DNA of 64,000 nt. Source: Tetrapyrgos nigripes. Taxonomy: Eukaryota > Basidiomycota > Agaricomycetes > Agaricales > Campanellaceae. Where the stretch lies: the NCBI GenBank assembly GCA_013368315.1, contig JAACJM010000048.1:62001-126000 (forward strand), given 5' to 3'. Made by a program: the position numbers and the translations under genes. A model generated the notes under the pieces. It did not search any database. It was not told where the DNA came from and saw only the letters and a list, made by a program, of their open reading frames with translations. This document shows, one piece after another, positions 31,706 through 44,155 of the stretch (position 1 is its first letter; each line of letters opens with the position of its first letter).

Positions 31706-34700
31706 GAGCTGGGTCTTTTGTCCCTTTTCTGCGTACGATATGTGAGTCTATCGTATTATCACACAGGAGAATGACACTGACGAGTCACAGTTGCTGCCCT
31801 TTACTATCATAATTCTGTATTCATAGGCGCAATGTAATTGGTTCCAGGCACATCCAGTCTTTATTTGACCGTGCATCACTGTGCGTTGATACCCGGTCGA
31901 CAGCATCAGGGCACTATGAAAGCTATTTCCAGCTATCATTGTACATGCGCTTGAGACTGACTGACTGTTCTCGACGGCAATTACGCCTCGCTGAAGGCAC
32001 AGCTACGTCGTTCCTCAAATGACCTTAACTTTTATTAGAAAAAGTATTCATGCAGACACGCGGCCTTTTCTAGAAAGATTATTACCTGAATAATGACAAT
32101 ACTCAGGTATGACTCAGAGCATTCCTCCTGAATCATTCCCTACTAACTTCTTGACAAACAGGCCTTGCCATGGACACAGTAATGGGGCTAGATGTTCACT
32201 TTCAACGAACTTTTAGTTCCCGTCTTTCATCACATTGTTGGCATCACTATGTCCCGTCTTGTGATATGAAGTCCTCAAGTCGGACCCGTCAGGGTCTTCT
32301 ATTCAAGACTATACCCTCTTTGAAGTCTCTAGGACCTATTAGCGATAGCATTTAGTGTTTCATGTCAGGTTTGTGGCTCCTTATTCCAATTGGAGCTACT
32401 AGCCAGTCTCAGACTGATACACCCAAAAACTTCACTCTACCTCCCAACCTTCAATAACATGCCGATCATCGTCCTTCCAAGGTACCAGGCTTCGGAAACT
32501 GATTAGGTTGCAGCAATGATCATCATTATGATGGTGGACCTAAGGTACTATGTACTCTCCTTAGCTCCACGTTTCATGCCACTATGTTTCTGATTTGCGT
32601 CCTCGAAAATTTCCAAAGCAGTGCTTATGATGAGTACTCCTTTATGTGCTGACAGACGTGCCTCTGTCCTGTGTTCATGTAACATGGTCCATCAGTCAGG
32701 ATGCTCTATCATTGTCCAACGTCCAGCGGTCTGAAGGGATCCACATAGTAATTTCCTTTTGTGTTCGGGCGTCCATATACGTATACGTGACTATTGGGGC
32801 TTGGGGCACTATGTGACGGCGACCAAATCTCCGAGCGCAAGATTGACTGCTGCTGTATAGCACGAGCGCTCAGATGGTATGGGATCTCATGGGATGACTG
32901 CGCAAAACCCGTGAAAGTTTTAGTTGTTTGGAGGTTAAATCCGGATTTCCAATTCATTTACCCCGCATTATGATTGTTGCTTTAATTAACGCTGTGACTG
33001 TCTATGTGTACATGGTTGTTAACCTCCGAGCGTGTTTGAAATTCTCTTGGCTGCTTCAGGCTTTAAGCAACTCCGAGTCAGTCTAATCTAACTCATCCTC
33101 ACGCGAGGACGATCAAACATCCTTGGTACACCATACTTACGGTGATAGGATGGCGTCTGAGACGATCACTATGTGTTTGGTCTGTTCAAGCGGATATAGC
33201 AGTTAGGTACTTGCCAGAAAACCCGACGCCCAGAACGCTAGCTATGTCCGAGTAGCGATTCCGTCGTGAGATTTGACTCGGAGGCCTTGAGGCCTGAGAG
33301 GGCCTGTCTTGGGTTGTCCTAGGCCTACCACCGTGGCACTACTCCGCTGTTTGTCTCAAACCTACGCTCTACTGAGTCACATAGCGGGATGTCTATCATG
33401 TTGTCCTGGCTAGTCAAATCTGGCTTGGTCGTAGCAGAGCTGAAAACTCGAAACCAGCGCTCGACTCAGACCTAGGCCTCTAATTTTGGTTGGCTATCAT
33501 GACATGGCTCCGAGTCGTCGCAAGCTGTTCTGAACGAATAATACACTTACTCCTATGCTTGATATCGATATCCTTTTGACTAGTCCGAGTTAAATCTCCA
33601 ATTTTGGTCACATCATGAATGCGTAGATGAAAATTTCTACAATACTACACATTGCGTCTCCGGAGGACATGCCGAGCTTATCGATATCAAAAGCTTTCGT
33701 TTCACAAGTAATGTACACTACACAATGTTTGACCTATACCTAATCATGAATCGTACCGTATAATAACCAAAACCAAAACCAAACAGGGACACTTTTGAAG
33801 ACAAGTAGAAAACCGAAAATCGAAAGTCGTAAGGTAGTCGTAAAAAAAGTCATAAACAAAGGTGCATATGCATACTAAGTATAGCATACCAAAAAAAAGA
33901 ATCTAAAAGCAAAAAGAAAAAGAAAAATGCGAAGAAAAAATGCGATAATGATATGTATATGTGAGTGTGAGTGAGTAATTTCCGAGTATGAATATATGAA
34001 TCATGGTGCGTGCGTGCGTGGAGGGATAATGATAATGAAGAGAATGCGTAGATGGATGGATGGATGGATAGAGACAAGTCATGAGAGTACCAAACCACTG
34101 AGAAATAACAAGACCCAAACAGATCAGAAAGTCTATGAAGAACAAAAGAAACAACTTTAGCAGTCTGACCACAAAAGTCCGACATAAGACTAAGTACAAG
34201 TCCATGAAAACAGTCTACGGGGAGTCCAACAATGCCCAAAAGTCCCGTGCCGTGCAGTCCCGTCCACGATAGAATAGCAAACGGTAAACCGAAGAGCGGA
34301 AGAAGAAAAAAAAAAGTAAGGAGCAGAAAGCACCAAGCACCGTGCCTGATAGATAGATAGATAGACAAAGATAGCTTGTGGCCGTCAGGCCCAGCATCAC
34401 CGAAACAGTCTTCGCCTCCGCTTCCATTCCGTGCCCCAGGGCACATCACGACAGGTCGAGCCAACGCCGTGAAGGTCTGACGAGAGCCCTTTGCCCACTA
34501 CCAACTAGCTAACTAGCTGTCCACTTGTCCACTTGTCCACCGTCCACGACTGCCCGCCACCACTCAGAGATACCGAATACCGCAATACCACAATACCGCG
34601 ATCAACTCCGAGTCCGAGTCCCAGACCACATTCCGCACACGACAACGACATACACCGCAAAAAAACCGGAAAAAAAAAACAACCGAAAAACCGAAAACCC

Positions 34701-36794
34701 ACGGAAAGCCACCACCACCACCACCACATATTATCCATGGCAATCAAGAAAAACTAGACTAGTCGTATCGGTTTTCGGTACCAAGTACCGGTAGTACCGT
34801 AGTACCAGTCTAGTATACACTGCATATGATAATATACGGAAAATCGGATTTAAAGCTTTGCAAATCTGAAGATGGGAGGAGAGGACATGTACATTGGACA
34901 GAAGAGGATAGATCTGATCCATGACCACGTTCTATGTATGGCGGTGGCGAATGTCAATGAATAAACGTAGACGAACAATCTAAGATCCTTCAGATGCAGG
35001 GCAGTGGTATGTCGTCGGCGACGGAACAGGTACTAGCACGATGCGGCGTGAGCCTAAGCGAGCATTAGCCTCGGGCTGCTTTGGGATGAGTAGGAGACAA
35101 GACGAGTCGAGGGTCGGATAGAACGAAAACAGCGATAGAATGAAGGGACATCGAATAAGGGTACGAGGAATGTAGACCATGGTCAATGGCTAGCTGCCAA
35201 TGAGACGAGCGCCGAGCAGGGCCAGACGAAGAAACCGAAACCGAAACCAAAACCGAAATTAGGACCCCAAGTCGTATATCCCCCTCCCTCCGGAGTTCCT
35301 CGACTTGGCGGTTGCGAAAGAGCCGAATTATCCGAGACCGTAGTCCTTCTCGTCAGGACAGAATGAATGATATGCATTGACGATGACAATAACCACGATA
35401 CACTGATACCACATCGCTCTGCCTCTCTATTTCTGTCTGTCTCTAGACCTGTCGCTCCATCATGATGCGAGAACCACGCGTCTCCTACTTGAGTCAAAGT
35501 GGTGTCGAATGGAATGGGGTAGGATAGATGACCTTTGCATGCACGTTGTAAGAGACCATCTGCATCACATCAACATCAATGATCTATTCTGTTCGGGCCA
35601 TGGATTATCATCACCGCCGAGTGACGAGTCTCGACGTATGCATCTTCATCAACGTCAAACTTGGGTCTTGGGTTCTGTTTTATTGCATTGGTTTGACTTT
35701 GTGAATATCCTTAGAAGGAAAGAATTAAGATCCCGGGTTCGCATGCCCTTGTCCATGCATCGTCATCTGTCTTCCGGTCTACCCGCGTATCCTCTCATCC
35801 TTCGTCCTCGGCGGATACCATCACTTTGAAATGATACCACGGGAAACCCTGGAAAACCTGTTCTCCGCTACACCTCGCTACACCTGTTTCCGTCGTCCGA
35901 GTAGTAAAGGCAAAAGCCTGAGCCTAGGCACTTTGGACTTGCCAAGACTTGCCATCCTCGCTTCGCTTAGCCTTTTAGAAAATTTGTGGAGCTTTGCGGG
36001 GATGCGGAGTACTCAAATCATCCGTAACGGAAACGGAAGAGGGACGGACGTGTATCATGATGCGAGCAAGGAAACCGGCGAGTACTACATGTTTCAGTGT
36101 CTGTCATTTGAGTGTTGCGTCGATGAGATCTGATTCTGGCGTCTGGAATGCCGAACAAAAACCACTTTTTGCAATTTGGAAATTGGAGTTGCAGGGTTCT
36201 GAGGGAAAAAAGGGAACGAAAGAATGGGAGAAACATTAGAAAAATGTTTTAATGTGTTGTACAAGTAGATTATAATTACATCTTGACAGATCAGTAGACT
36301 TTTTCAACTTCAACTTCTTCAGATCCCAGGCAATTTGCAAGAAATGACAAATGATAGACACTGGCTCGCAGCGTCGGCGAAGCCTCCGAATAAGACCAAT
36401 AAGGAGAGAGAGACAGGCAGTGACCGCTAGCGGCTGCAGATGATGAAGGAGGGTGTGTGTGATCACAGCGTGAATGTGGAGACGGAAGCGGGAAGGAAGG
36501 TGGAAGGAATTATTGGTGAAGATGTGCACTCGACAGTTGTAGCCATATGGGGTATGACTAGCATGGAGCGCTGAAGCGAAGCATAGAATAGGAGAAATCC
36601 GAAACCCAGATCCGAGAAATCCGTCGCGGGAGTTTGCGATAGATTGCGAAAAAAAAAGGAGGGATCTCGATCTGTGATGCATTGAGTAGGCGTTGTTACG
36701 CCCGATCAATACACATAACTCCTCTCGTATTACAACCGGAAATAGACTCGCGCGCGCGTACGCGCATATCCACCAACCATGGCCCAGGATTGAT
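31706..36794. other. 5-kb interval without a gene, microsatellite-rich
   Basis: It lies between two convergent genes. Open frames are short or made of low-complexity sequence; the 204-codon minus frame 33850-34464 is driven by pyrimidine-rich repeats. Simple repeats include TGGA units at 34051-34070, GATA units at 34348-34365, ACC units at 34711-34727 and ACCAAA/GAAACC-type runs near 33770 and 35237. Confidence 0.6.
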
Positions 36795-37610
36795 TCAGGC
36801 ACTGATACAGTCCACCATCTCCCAGTCATCGCTGGGCACGATGACCCAGGAGGCATTTGGAGGGTTGGAGTTGGTAGAGGTAGCATCGTACATGATCACA
36901 TCACTGTCGTGAGAAGGCTGTGAAGCTACTATAAGCTCGAGCTCTTTAGTAGCTGTCATGATGGAGAGAGCGAGTCGAGGACCCATGTAAAGGATCTTTT
37001 GACCTTCGGGTGTACTCCGCATATTAGTAGTTATTGCCTGCTTGTACAAGTCAGGCTCATGCTTGGAGCGAGGGAAGACGGGTCGTGCAGGTAAGACTGT
37101 GCGAACAGGGGAAAGGGGTGATGAGATGCGGTAGCTAGCTGTGTGGGCAGGATATTGTACAGGTTTGGGAGTTGAAGCGATGGGTTTAGGAGGAGGAGTG
37201 GATGGAGGTGAAGGGATGGTTATGGGAGGGTCAAGACGAGTGGCTGAGACAGCCTCTGAATGACTAGGATTGAGTTTTCTTCGCTCCCGCTTTCCTTTGC
37301 ATTGACGAGGGGTAGTACGGGCACTGGATATGGGAGCAGCGCAGTGGCCACCGGAGCTACCTGAGAGAGAGCTGGACGAAGAAGGGAGAGTCTGGAGATC
37401 TGTAAGGCATAGGTATGAGTGTGTCCGACGCAATGAACCCATTCCTGTACGCTGTGCCTTGAGGGGTCGTGGAGTGGTGAGGGGAGTCGATGAGCAGGAA
37501 AAGGAGCTGGTGCGTTTGCGGGTAGTGGCAGTAGAAGGCAAAAGGGGCTGCACCACAGACATAAGAGCGAAACGAAGAGACAGGCAGACGGAAGAAAGGC
37601 GATGTCTCAA
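36795..37610 (-). CDS. conserved-looking hypothetical protein with a WVIVPSDDWEMVDC tail
   Basis: Single open frame of 271 residues. The first two thirds are basic and Ser/Pro/Thr-rich (many SP and TP pairs, SSSSSLSGSSGG), so probably disordered. The last 90 residues are ordered: TPEGQKILYMGPRLALSIM, TKELELIVA, DVIMYDA and WVIVPSDDWEMVDCISA. A C-terminal block of this kind is, to my memory, shared by hypothetical proteins of other Agaricomycetes. The second ATG (37559, MSVVQPLL) may be the true start. No catalytic motif, no signal peptide. Function unknown. Confidence 0.6.
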   Translation of the reverse strand: MRHRLSSVCLSLRFALMSVVQPLLPSTATTRKRTSSFSCSSTPLTTPRPLKAQRTGMGSLRRTHSYLCLTDLQTLPSSSSSLSGSSGGHCAAPISSARTTPRQCKGKRERRKLNPSHSEAVSATRLDPPITIPSPPSTPPPKPIASTPKPVQYPAHTASYRISSPLSPVRTVLPARPVFPRSKHEPDLYKQAITTNMRSTPEGQKILYMGPRLALSIMTATKELELIVASQPSHDSDVIMYDATSTNSNPPNASWVIVPSDDWEMVDCISA

Positions 37611-38268
37611 TCACGTGGTCATGACTCCATGTCATGCTGACTAATGGAATCGTCTTCCGATCTCTCCGTGGCAGTGCTCGGACCCTCGGAGGCATGGAGG
37701 CATGGAGAGATGTTCTCGAGATGTTAGACTGGTACTACTGTCCTGCCAACTATGGAGGTATTATCGCCGAGCAAATGAAGTGTTTGACTCCGCTTGGACA
37801 AATATTATATTGTGCCAATTGTGTGCGGTCGCTCAGCTCAGCAAATTGAAAGAGTTGTTGTTGACGTGCAGTGGCGCCAATGACTCTGCTTGATGCGACG
37901 TGTAACCGAAAGTAGCGGTATATGCTAGCTGCAGATGGACGGAATAATTGCTAGTGCGCGACGCGTACGTGTAGACGCGCCGTGAGATGGCCAAGAAGAG
38001 GCCAAGACTTTACGCACAGCTGTTTTATTTATTTATTTTGGTAGTTCTCTTGCCTTGCTGGTACTATTTGCTTAAGCACTTCTTGAACGCGTATATACCA
38101 ACGACCCCAAGTATTAGCCAGGACCTCGATTGAAACAGGATCGCACGTGACCGCGTATTCGACCGTGCGCATGACGAGCAAACCATGGAACCAGGAAGGA
38201 CGAGTATCTGAGAGTCGTTGAAGCCTTCTCAGCCGAATTTGACACCTCTTCAAAATATGCCAGTGTAG

Positions 38269-38286
38269 GCCACTGTATACAGTGGC
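38269..38286. repeat. 18-bp perfect palindrome, copy 1
   Basis: GCCACTGTATACAGTGGC, followed by AAGTGCGAGGTGCGAGGTGCGAG (a short tandem repeat). The identical palindrome occurs at 46978 with the same first flank bases. Confidence 0.8.
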
Positions 38287-38731
38287 AAGTGCGAGGTGCG
38301 AGGTGCGAGTCTATAAATGGTTGCCACCCAGGCTCATGTAGTCTCAGGCTCAAGATCGAGAGGGCTATTGCTATTCGTTCTCACTGAATTTCCTGCCAAA
38401 TTACCTCTGCGGATGCGCTCGCAGCCTCGCCTGACGCCGCTGGAGATTAAGTTTCCCGATGGAAACTTGACCCCCCAGCCTGATGCAGTGTACTGGGGTC
38501 ACCCCGCTACACTGCCAGTGGTATCCGAAAGATACGTCATGTCATATTCTTAGAAATCATTAATATTATAAAACGCAAGCGTTGCTCTGGGCTTTATCGC
38601 AAACATGACAGAGATTGAAAGATCTGAGGGATACTTGGGGTCAACTTCACCAGCTCCTGTGAATAATATCCTATACTTCACTACAATCCCCTCTCGCGCC
38701 ATCCCAAAAGTTGTATCGAAGTTATAGCGCC

Positions 38732-38736
38732 AATAG
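38732..38736. repeat. target-site duplication of the copia element, left
   Basis: AATAG, matched by AATAG at 45839-45843 on the other side of the element. Confidence 0.95.
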
Positions 38737-39104
38737 TGTTAAACAGGCATGGTACGGCTCTGTACACTACTAAACGCAGTGGCAACTACGCTACTTACCT
38801 GGGGATAAGAGATAGCTTGTTAGGCTTGTTAGAGGCTTGTAGAGCGATGTGGGTTAAGTATGAAACTTGTTATTTGGAGGACTATCTACGAGTCCTTATA
38901 TACCTTTGAGGAGGTACAAATACATGTAAACTAATACTAGAGTAACAATAAGATTCTATTGTACTTGATAGCACAATGCTGGTTTCGTACACTATTGTCG
39001 TACTACACTTATTGTCTATATAATCTTATTGTTCTATTTATAACTACTACTATTGTTCTACATAGATGACGTTGATGGCTGCAACTGAATGCGCCAATTC
39101 AACA
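38737..39104 (-). repeat. 3' LTR of the copia element
   Basis: 368 bp, TG...CA ends, 99.5% identical to the other LTR. The only differences are C here and T there in CTA(C/T)GAG, and G here and A there in TTTC(G/A)TAC. Both are CpG positions. Confidence 0.97.
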
Positions 39105-39113
39105 CTCCCCCTT
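39105..39113 (-). promoter_or_regulatory. polypurine tract
   Basis: On the element strand AAGGGGGAG directly precedes the TGTT of the 3' LTR. This is the expected plus-strand primer. Confidence 0.8.
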
Positions 39114-39220
39114 GCTAAGCAGCACGGTAGTGCGTGTAAGCATAGGTAGGCGCTGTAAGCAGCCATGAAAGGAAGGGATCCAGTGCCTCGATATTTTCGA
39201 TGCAATTTATAGGACTTTCT

Positions 39221-41179
39221 TCAATTATAAAACTGAAGTCCTAATAGTTTCCTGAACTTCTCAAACTTTACTCGATCTAGAGCTTTAGTGAGTAGATCTG
39301 CAGGGTTATTACTTCCTTCAATGAAGAATAACTTGACTGTCTCGTCAATGACTTTTTCTCGAACAAAATGATATCGAATATCAATGTGTTTGGTTCGCTT
39401 ATCCGTGACAGGATTTGATGCAATAAAAATTGATCCCTGATTGTCACCGTAAATTGGAATAGCGTGGAGAGGATATTCAATTTCACTGAGAAGAGTCTTG
39501 AACCAGCATACTTGTCGACTGCAGTCACTAAGTGCCATGTATTCAGCTTCAGTCGAAGATAGAGCAACTGTCTTTTGTTGTCTAGACGTCCAGCTAAATG
39601 GTGCTTGGGCTAATTGTAGAAAGAAGCCAGTTTGAGATTTGCGAGATCCAGGATCTGATCCCCAGTCAGAGTCTGTATAGGCTGATAAGCCTTCTCCCCC
39701 TCGACCGTTGTACACAAGAGCATATTTTCTAGTGCCAACGAGGTAACGGCAAATGTCTTTCGCCTTATTGTAATGTTCTTGTGAGGGGTTTGCAGCAAAT
39801 TGCGCAAGTTTTGTAACAGCAAAGGAGATATCAGGACGTGTTCCTAACATTAAGTAGAGTAAGGATCCGATTATCTCTTGATAACTTTGACGAAGAGTAT
39901 AATTGACAGGAGTGTCTTCTGGAAGAGGAAGAGGGTGATAATTGCCAGGTAATGGGGTAGCAGAAGCTTTCGCGTTTTGCATTCCATAAGTCTCTAGGAT
40001 TTTATCCAGATAAGCGCACTGGTCTAAAGAGACCTTGCTGCCTTTCCTGGTAATTTTCATTCTAAGAAACTCTTTGGCATCGCCTAGATCCCTGCATTCC
40101 CATCTCTTCATAAAGTTTCCTTTGAGTCGTAAGACTAAGGTTTTATTTGCTCCACAGAATAGAGCGTCATCCACATAGACTACAGCAATAACTATAGAAT
40201 TTTCAATAAGATTATTGTTGGCGTCATAGTGTTTGTGAATGAAGATTCCGGCGTCGGAAATGATTCGTTTAAAACCAAGTTCCGCCATGGACTTATCAAG
40301 ACTTTTCCACCACGCAAGTCCTGCTTGTTTGAGTCTGTAAAGAGCACGAAGAAGCCGGACAATTTTATGTTCTTGTCCTTTTACTTTAAAGGCTTCCGGT
40401 TGTTCCATATAGATTTCTTCATCGAGTAAGCCATATAAATAGGCTGATCGGACATTGACACCGGACACATGCCAGCCCTTAAGTGCAGCTAAAGCGAAGA
40501 TTAAGCACACAGTCTCGAATCGAACAACAGGTGAATACACTTGATCAAAGTCTATACCTTCGATCTGTGAAAAACCTTTTGCAACGAGTCTTGCCTTTTT
40601 ACGACCATCAGACTTGATGTCGAAGACCCATCGGTTTTTGATAACTTTCCTATCTGTAGGTCTTTCGACCAATTCATAGGTGTCGCGCTTGCGAAGAGCC
40701 TCTAGTTCTTCGCAGCAAGCGACTTTCCATTCCTCTTGCTCAGCTATGGGTAAGCGTGCAATGTCTTTGAATGTCCATTCGCGAATATTACGAACATTCG
40801 GTTGATTCCCATCATTCTTCGAAGTAACTTTCTGAATAAGCAAGTGGGAATCGATTTCTCCAGGAGCAATTGCCTGCATAAGCAAGAAATTTATAGATAC
40901 TCCCCCTTCACGGCATGGTTCTGCCATTTCTTCTGATTCAGGGCGTGCAGAGTCATCACTCTCGGCTTGCTGCTCCCCCTGGGGTGCGCTTCCAGATGCA
41001 GAACTAGGTCCGGGAACCTGTTGCTCTGCAGCTTGCTTGACGTCGGTTTTCTCTCCGAGCGTCTCTCTCTGCTTTAGCTTTTGCTTCCGCTCTTTTATCA
41101 GCCGCGATTTGAGGTTCAAGATCACGTGTAACTTGTACGGGGTGTTTATCTCCGTACCGTTTGTTTGGTTCACTAACAC
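39221..41179 (-). pseudogene. copia reverse transcriptase and RNase H segment
   Basis: Open frame of about 650 codons; the RVT_2-type core starts near EWKVACCEELEAL and KNRWVFDIK. The YVDD box reads VYVDDALF. Motif A, normally with an invariant Asp (xxDVKxAFL), reads SGVNVRSAYLYG; the Asn codon is at 40454-40456 on the minus strand. RNase H residues are present in YTDSDWG, SSTEAEYMAL and YGDNQGS, then KHIDIRYHFVRE. Loss of one of the three metal-binding aspartates should abolish polymerisation. It is in a different frame from the upstream integrase segment. Confidence 0.92.
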
Positions 41180-41765
41180 GCTCGCTTCGACATGTTGGTT
41201 CTCCGTAATTCCGTCTTGGTCTAGTGACTTTTCGAGGTGCCGCAGGAGGTGGTGTCTCCCTTGGAGGTGGCGTTATAGGCCTCCTTGGTTCTAAGTCACT
41301 ATCCGGGGACGAAGGCGGCAGATCCTGTTCAGGTTCGTCGTCACGAAGCTGATCAGGTCTCCTTATGGAAGGGATGTGAGGAGGACGACGATTAAAATCT
41401 TCATCATCATTGTCAGGTATTGTTTGTGGTAGAGGAGTGTCATCGTTTTGTGACGACTCGATAGGAAGTTGTTTCGAACTACGAGATTGAGTTTTACATT
41501 GAGGAAAGAAGTCTTCCTCAAACACGGCTTGTGGGGATGTAAATTCCGCATTGTTTGTACGCATGAAAAGATTTCCACGTTCTCCCAGTGCTACACCAAG
41601 ATACGTCATGAGTTCTGACTTGGAAGCAAGTTTATTCTTTCGAGTTTCCTCGGGTTTAAAGACATAAGCTCCACAGCCAAAAACTCGCAAATGATCGATA
41701 CGCGGTTTTTCCTTTTCAAGCATTTCAAATGGAGTTATCCATTTGTGTCGTCGTAAGGGAGTACG
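41004..41765 (-). pseudogene. copia integrase C-terminal/linker segment
   Basis: Continues the integrase frame after the TGA at 41766: WITPFEMLEKEKP, LRVFGCGAYVF (the conserved copia integrase tail), then a Pro-rich, charged linker. The downstream RT frame overlaps by 176 bases, so a one-base shift lies in the overlap. Confidence 0.85.
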
Positions 41766-43646
41766 TCAATAGACATACAATCCATGACGGACAGCATATT
41801 CCCACCAAGATTCAGGTAGACATGCTAACTTCATCATTGCCAGTGTCTTATCCATTAGAGTGCGTATGAAGCGTTCAGCTCGACCATTCTGTTGATGAAT
41901 GTATGGTGCACTGTTAAGGATTCTAATACCCTTCTCGAGTAACATTTCTCGGTAGGTCCCTTTGATGAATTCACCACCCATATCAGACATCCACTGTTCG
42001 ACTTTCGTCTTATATTGAGTTTCTACCATCGCAAGGAACTGGCGAGTGGCAGTTAGTGGTTGTTTTTTGTCTTTAAGAAGTCGTATCCAAGCATCTGAAG
42101 TGTAATCATCAAAAAAGACGATTATATACTTGTACTTGTGGTAGGATATCGTGGGGTATTCATGCAAATCCGTATGGATAATTTGGAAAGGACGAGTAGC
42201 ACGTCGTTCGTTAGGAGGGTAAGCCTGTCTGGGAGTTTTGCCTTCAAGACAACCTTTGCACAAAGGAAGCTCCTTCGGAATGATGAATTCCGGAGTGCCA
42301 AGGGTGTGTTGTCGGACATGTTTTAGAACATCACGAGAGGGATGTCCTATATGACGATGTAAAATCTCGTAGTTGATAAGATAAATCAAAAGATTGGCTT
42401 TAGAAGTGACAATTTTTGATTTGTGTGGAAGATAGTATAGCGTTTCTTCCGGTATACGCTTTGAGAAAGTCAAGAATGTTGTATTTCTCGAAATGGTAAT
42501 ATGATCGGAGTTACCGTGCATAAGCATGTTGTCATTTAAGAATTGACCGACAGATAAGAGTCGTTGATTTAGATCGGGAATGTAATAGACCGGATATAAT
42601 TTCATTACTCTTTTACGTTGAGAGATCAGGACTGTTCCGGATGCACAAATGTTCGTGAATCCATTGGCAGTTTTCACTGGAATTGGTTTTATATAACTCA
42701 ATTCAACAAAGTAATTGATGTCGAACGTAAAATGCGCTGATGCTCCAGAGTCAAGTAACCATCCATCACCGAAGTGGATTTTGACAGTATTAGATCTCTT
42801 CTTCTTACATTTCTGGCATAGTGAGAACAGAGTGCCACAGGCACATAGATATTTATTGTCACCAGGACTAGTATACAGATCATTATAAATAAAAGGGGTC
42901 GATGAACCCAGAGGAGCGGTATGTAATAAATATATACATGAAGAACCAGCTTCCATATTACGAGCTGCTGGAAAAAGCGCATCAGTACTTTTATTCATAA
43001 GATCTGAAGTGAGATCTGACCTGAGATACCCATTATCCATGCCAGAGACTTCAGAGTCTAAGGACCAGCCATAATTATTTGCGGCATTGACGGTAACCAT
43101 GGCGGGGGTAGAAGGTCGTGGACTTGGAATCCCGTCTGACCATGTGTCCTCTACGGGTGATGTAGGGAGGCTCATCCTGTTGAGCGATGGCGGAGTCGAC
43201 ATATACTCGAGGTCGCTGGTTTCGGATAGGCTCGGAGACATGCTCCGGAGTTCTGGCATTGAACTCGGAGTCGGTACTCGGGATGGTAATTCCTCCGCCA
43301 TTTCCATTCCTCCTAGTCCGATTGTTGCGTCTCGCTGCCAATCGAGCAGCTCGTCGTACCTTCCATCCTCGTTTTGGAGGTGAGGAGTGAGCCATTCCCA
43401 TCCTGTTGAAGTCGTTCCAGGTGTTGGGCTTGCAACACGACTGGACGGCAGAGATTGAGTGGTCATGCCACTGGGATGTGCAAGCGGTGAGCCACTTGGC
43501 ATCACGCTGTGGGCTGCAGCAATGCGTTGGACCAGAGAAAGAGTGCCCGTTGGGGCAACGGTGTTCAGTGCTGCTCGGAGTGGTTCCCCATAGATGTGTA
43601 GGGAATCCTCGGATTCTGGAATCTCTCCCCAAGGTGAATTCCACAC
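41766..43646 (-). pseudogene. copia protease and integrase segment
   Basis: A long Ser/Pro-rich region leads to CACGTLFSLCQKC and the aspartic protease site LLDSGASAHFT. The GAG-pre-integrase zinc residues follow in HRHIGHPSRD and CKGC. The integrase core has HTDLHEY, SDMGGEF and HQQNGRAERFIRTL, supplying the D, D and E residues. The frame ends in TGA at 41766-41768 within otherwise continuous integrase sequence. Confidence 0.92.
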
Positions 43647-44155
43647 TGGAGTATATCGGCAGCAGGATCCGATGCAAGACGGTCAATAAGTGGAACAGGG
43701 GTCCTGGTGTCCTGTGATTCCTTTACACCTGACTCCGTCATTGTGGAGCCAAACACACTTCTGAGTTCCGAAGTGTTCACCAGAGTGTCCTCGTTCCAAC
43801 TGGCATCTTCTCCTTGAGCGCATGCCATATCGGCATCTGAACTGGTCTGAGTTCCGGGATATTCACCGTTCCAACCATTCCAGTTACCATCATCACCCCA
43901 ACCATCAGAAGATGATTGAAGGTTATTCCAATAGATGCGTTCCGTGAGAGTGCGTTTGGAACGAGGAGCAGGGGTAAGTGGAAGTGAAGGAGGAAAGATC
44001 GGGGTGAGACATGACGACATCCTCAAGAGTAGCAACAGTCTCACCAGATGGTCTAGTGCCAATATCGCGTGCAAGATTGATAGCTCTTTTGGTACCTGTG
44101 AAGAAGGCGTCAAAAGGCTTTTCCGTTTCCATAAAGAATGGCTTACGGGAATCAA
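43565..44155 (-). pseudogene. gag-pol linker segment in a shifted frame
   Basis: The coding sense moves to this frame near 44000 (RIYWNNLQSSSDGWGDDG) and back near 43600. The region is Trp/Asn/Gly-rich and acidic with no known domain. The two shifts cancel, which suggests small indels or an overlooked intron-like deletion. Confidence 0.6.

Noticed and set aside
33850..34464. 204-codon minus-strand frame with hydrophobic runs
   Set aside because: Residues come from pyrimidine-rich microsatellites (TCTATC, TTTTTC); no family resemblance.
36721..36772. CGCGCGCGTACGCGC alternating tract
   Set aside because: Could form Z-DNA but is short and lies just beyond a gene's 3' end; nothing links it to a function.
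36236..36886. 216-codon minus-strand frame
   Set aside because: Overlaps the end of the better-supported 271-residue gene in another frame and has no motif.
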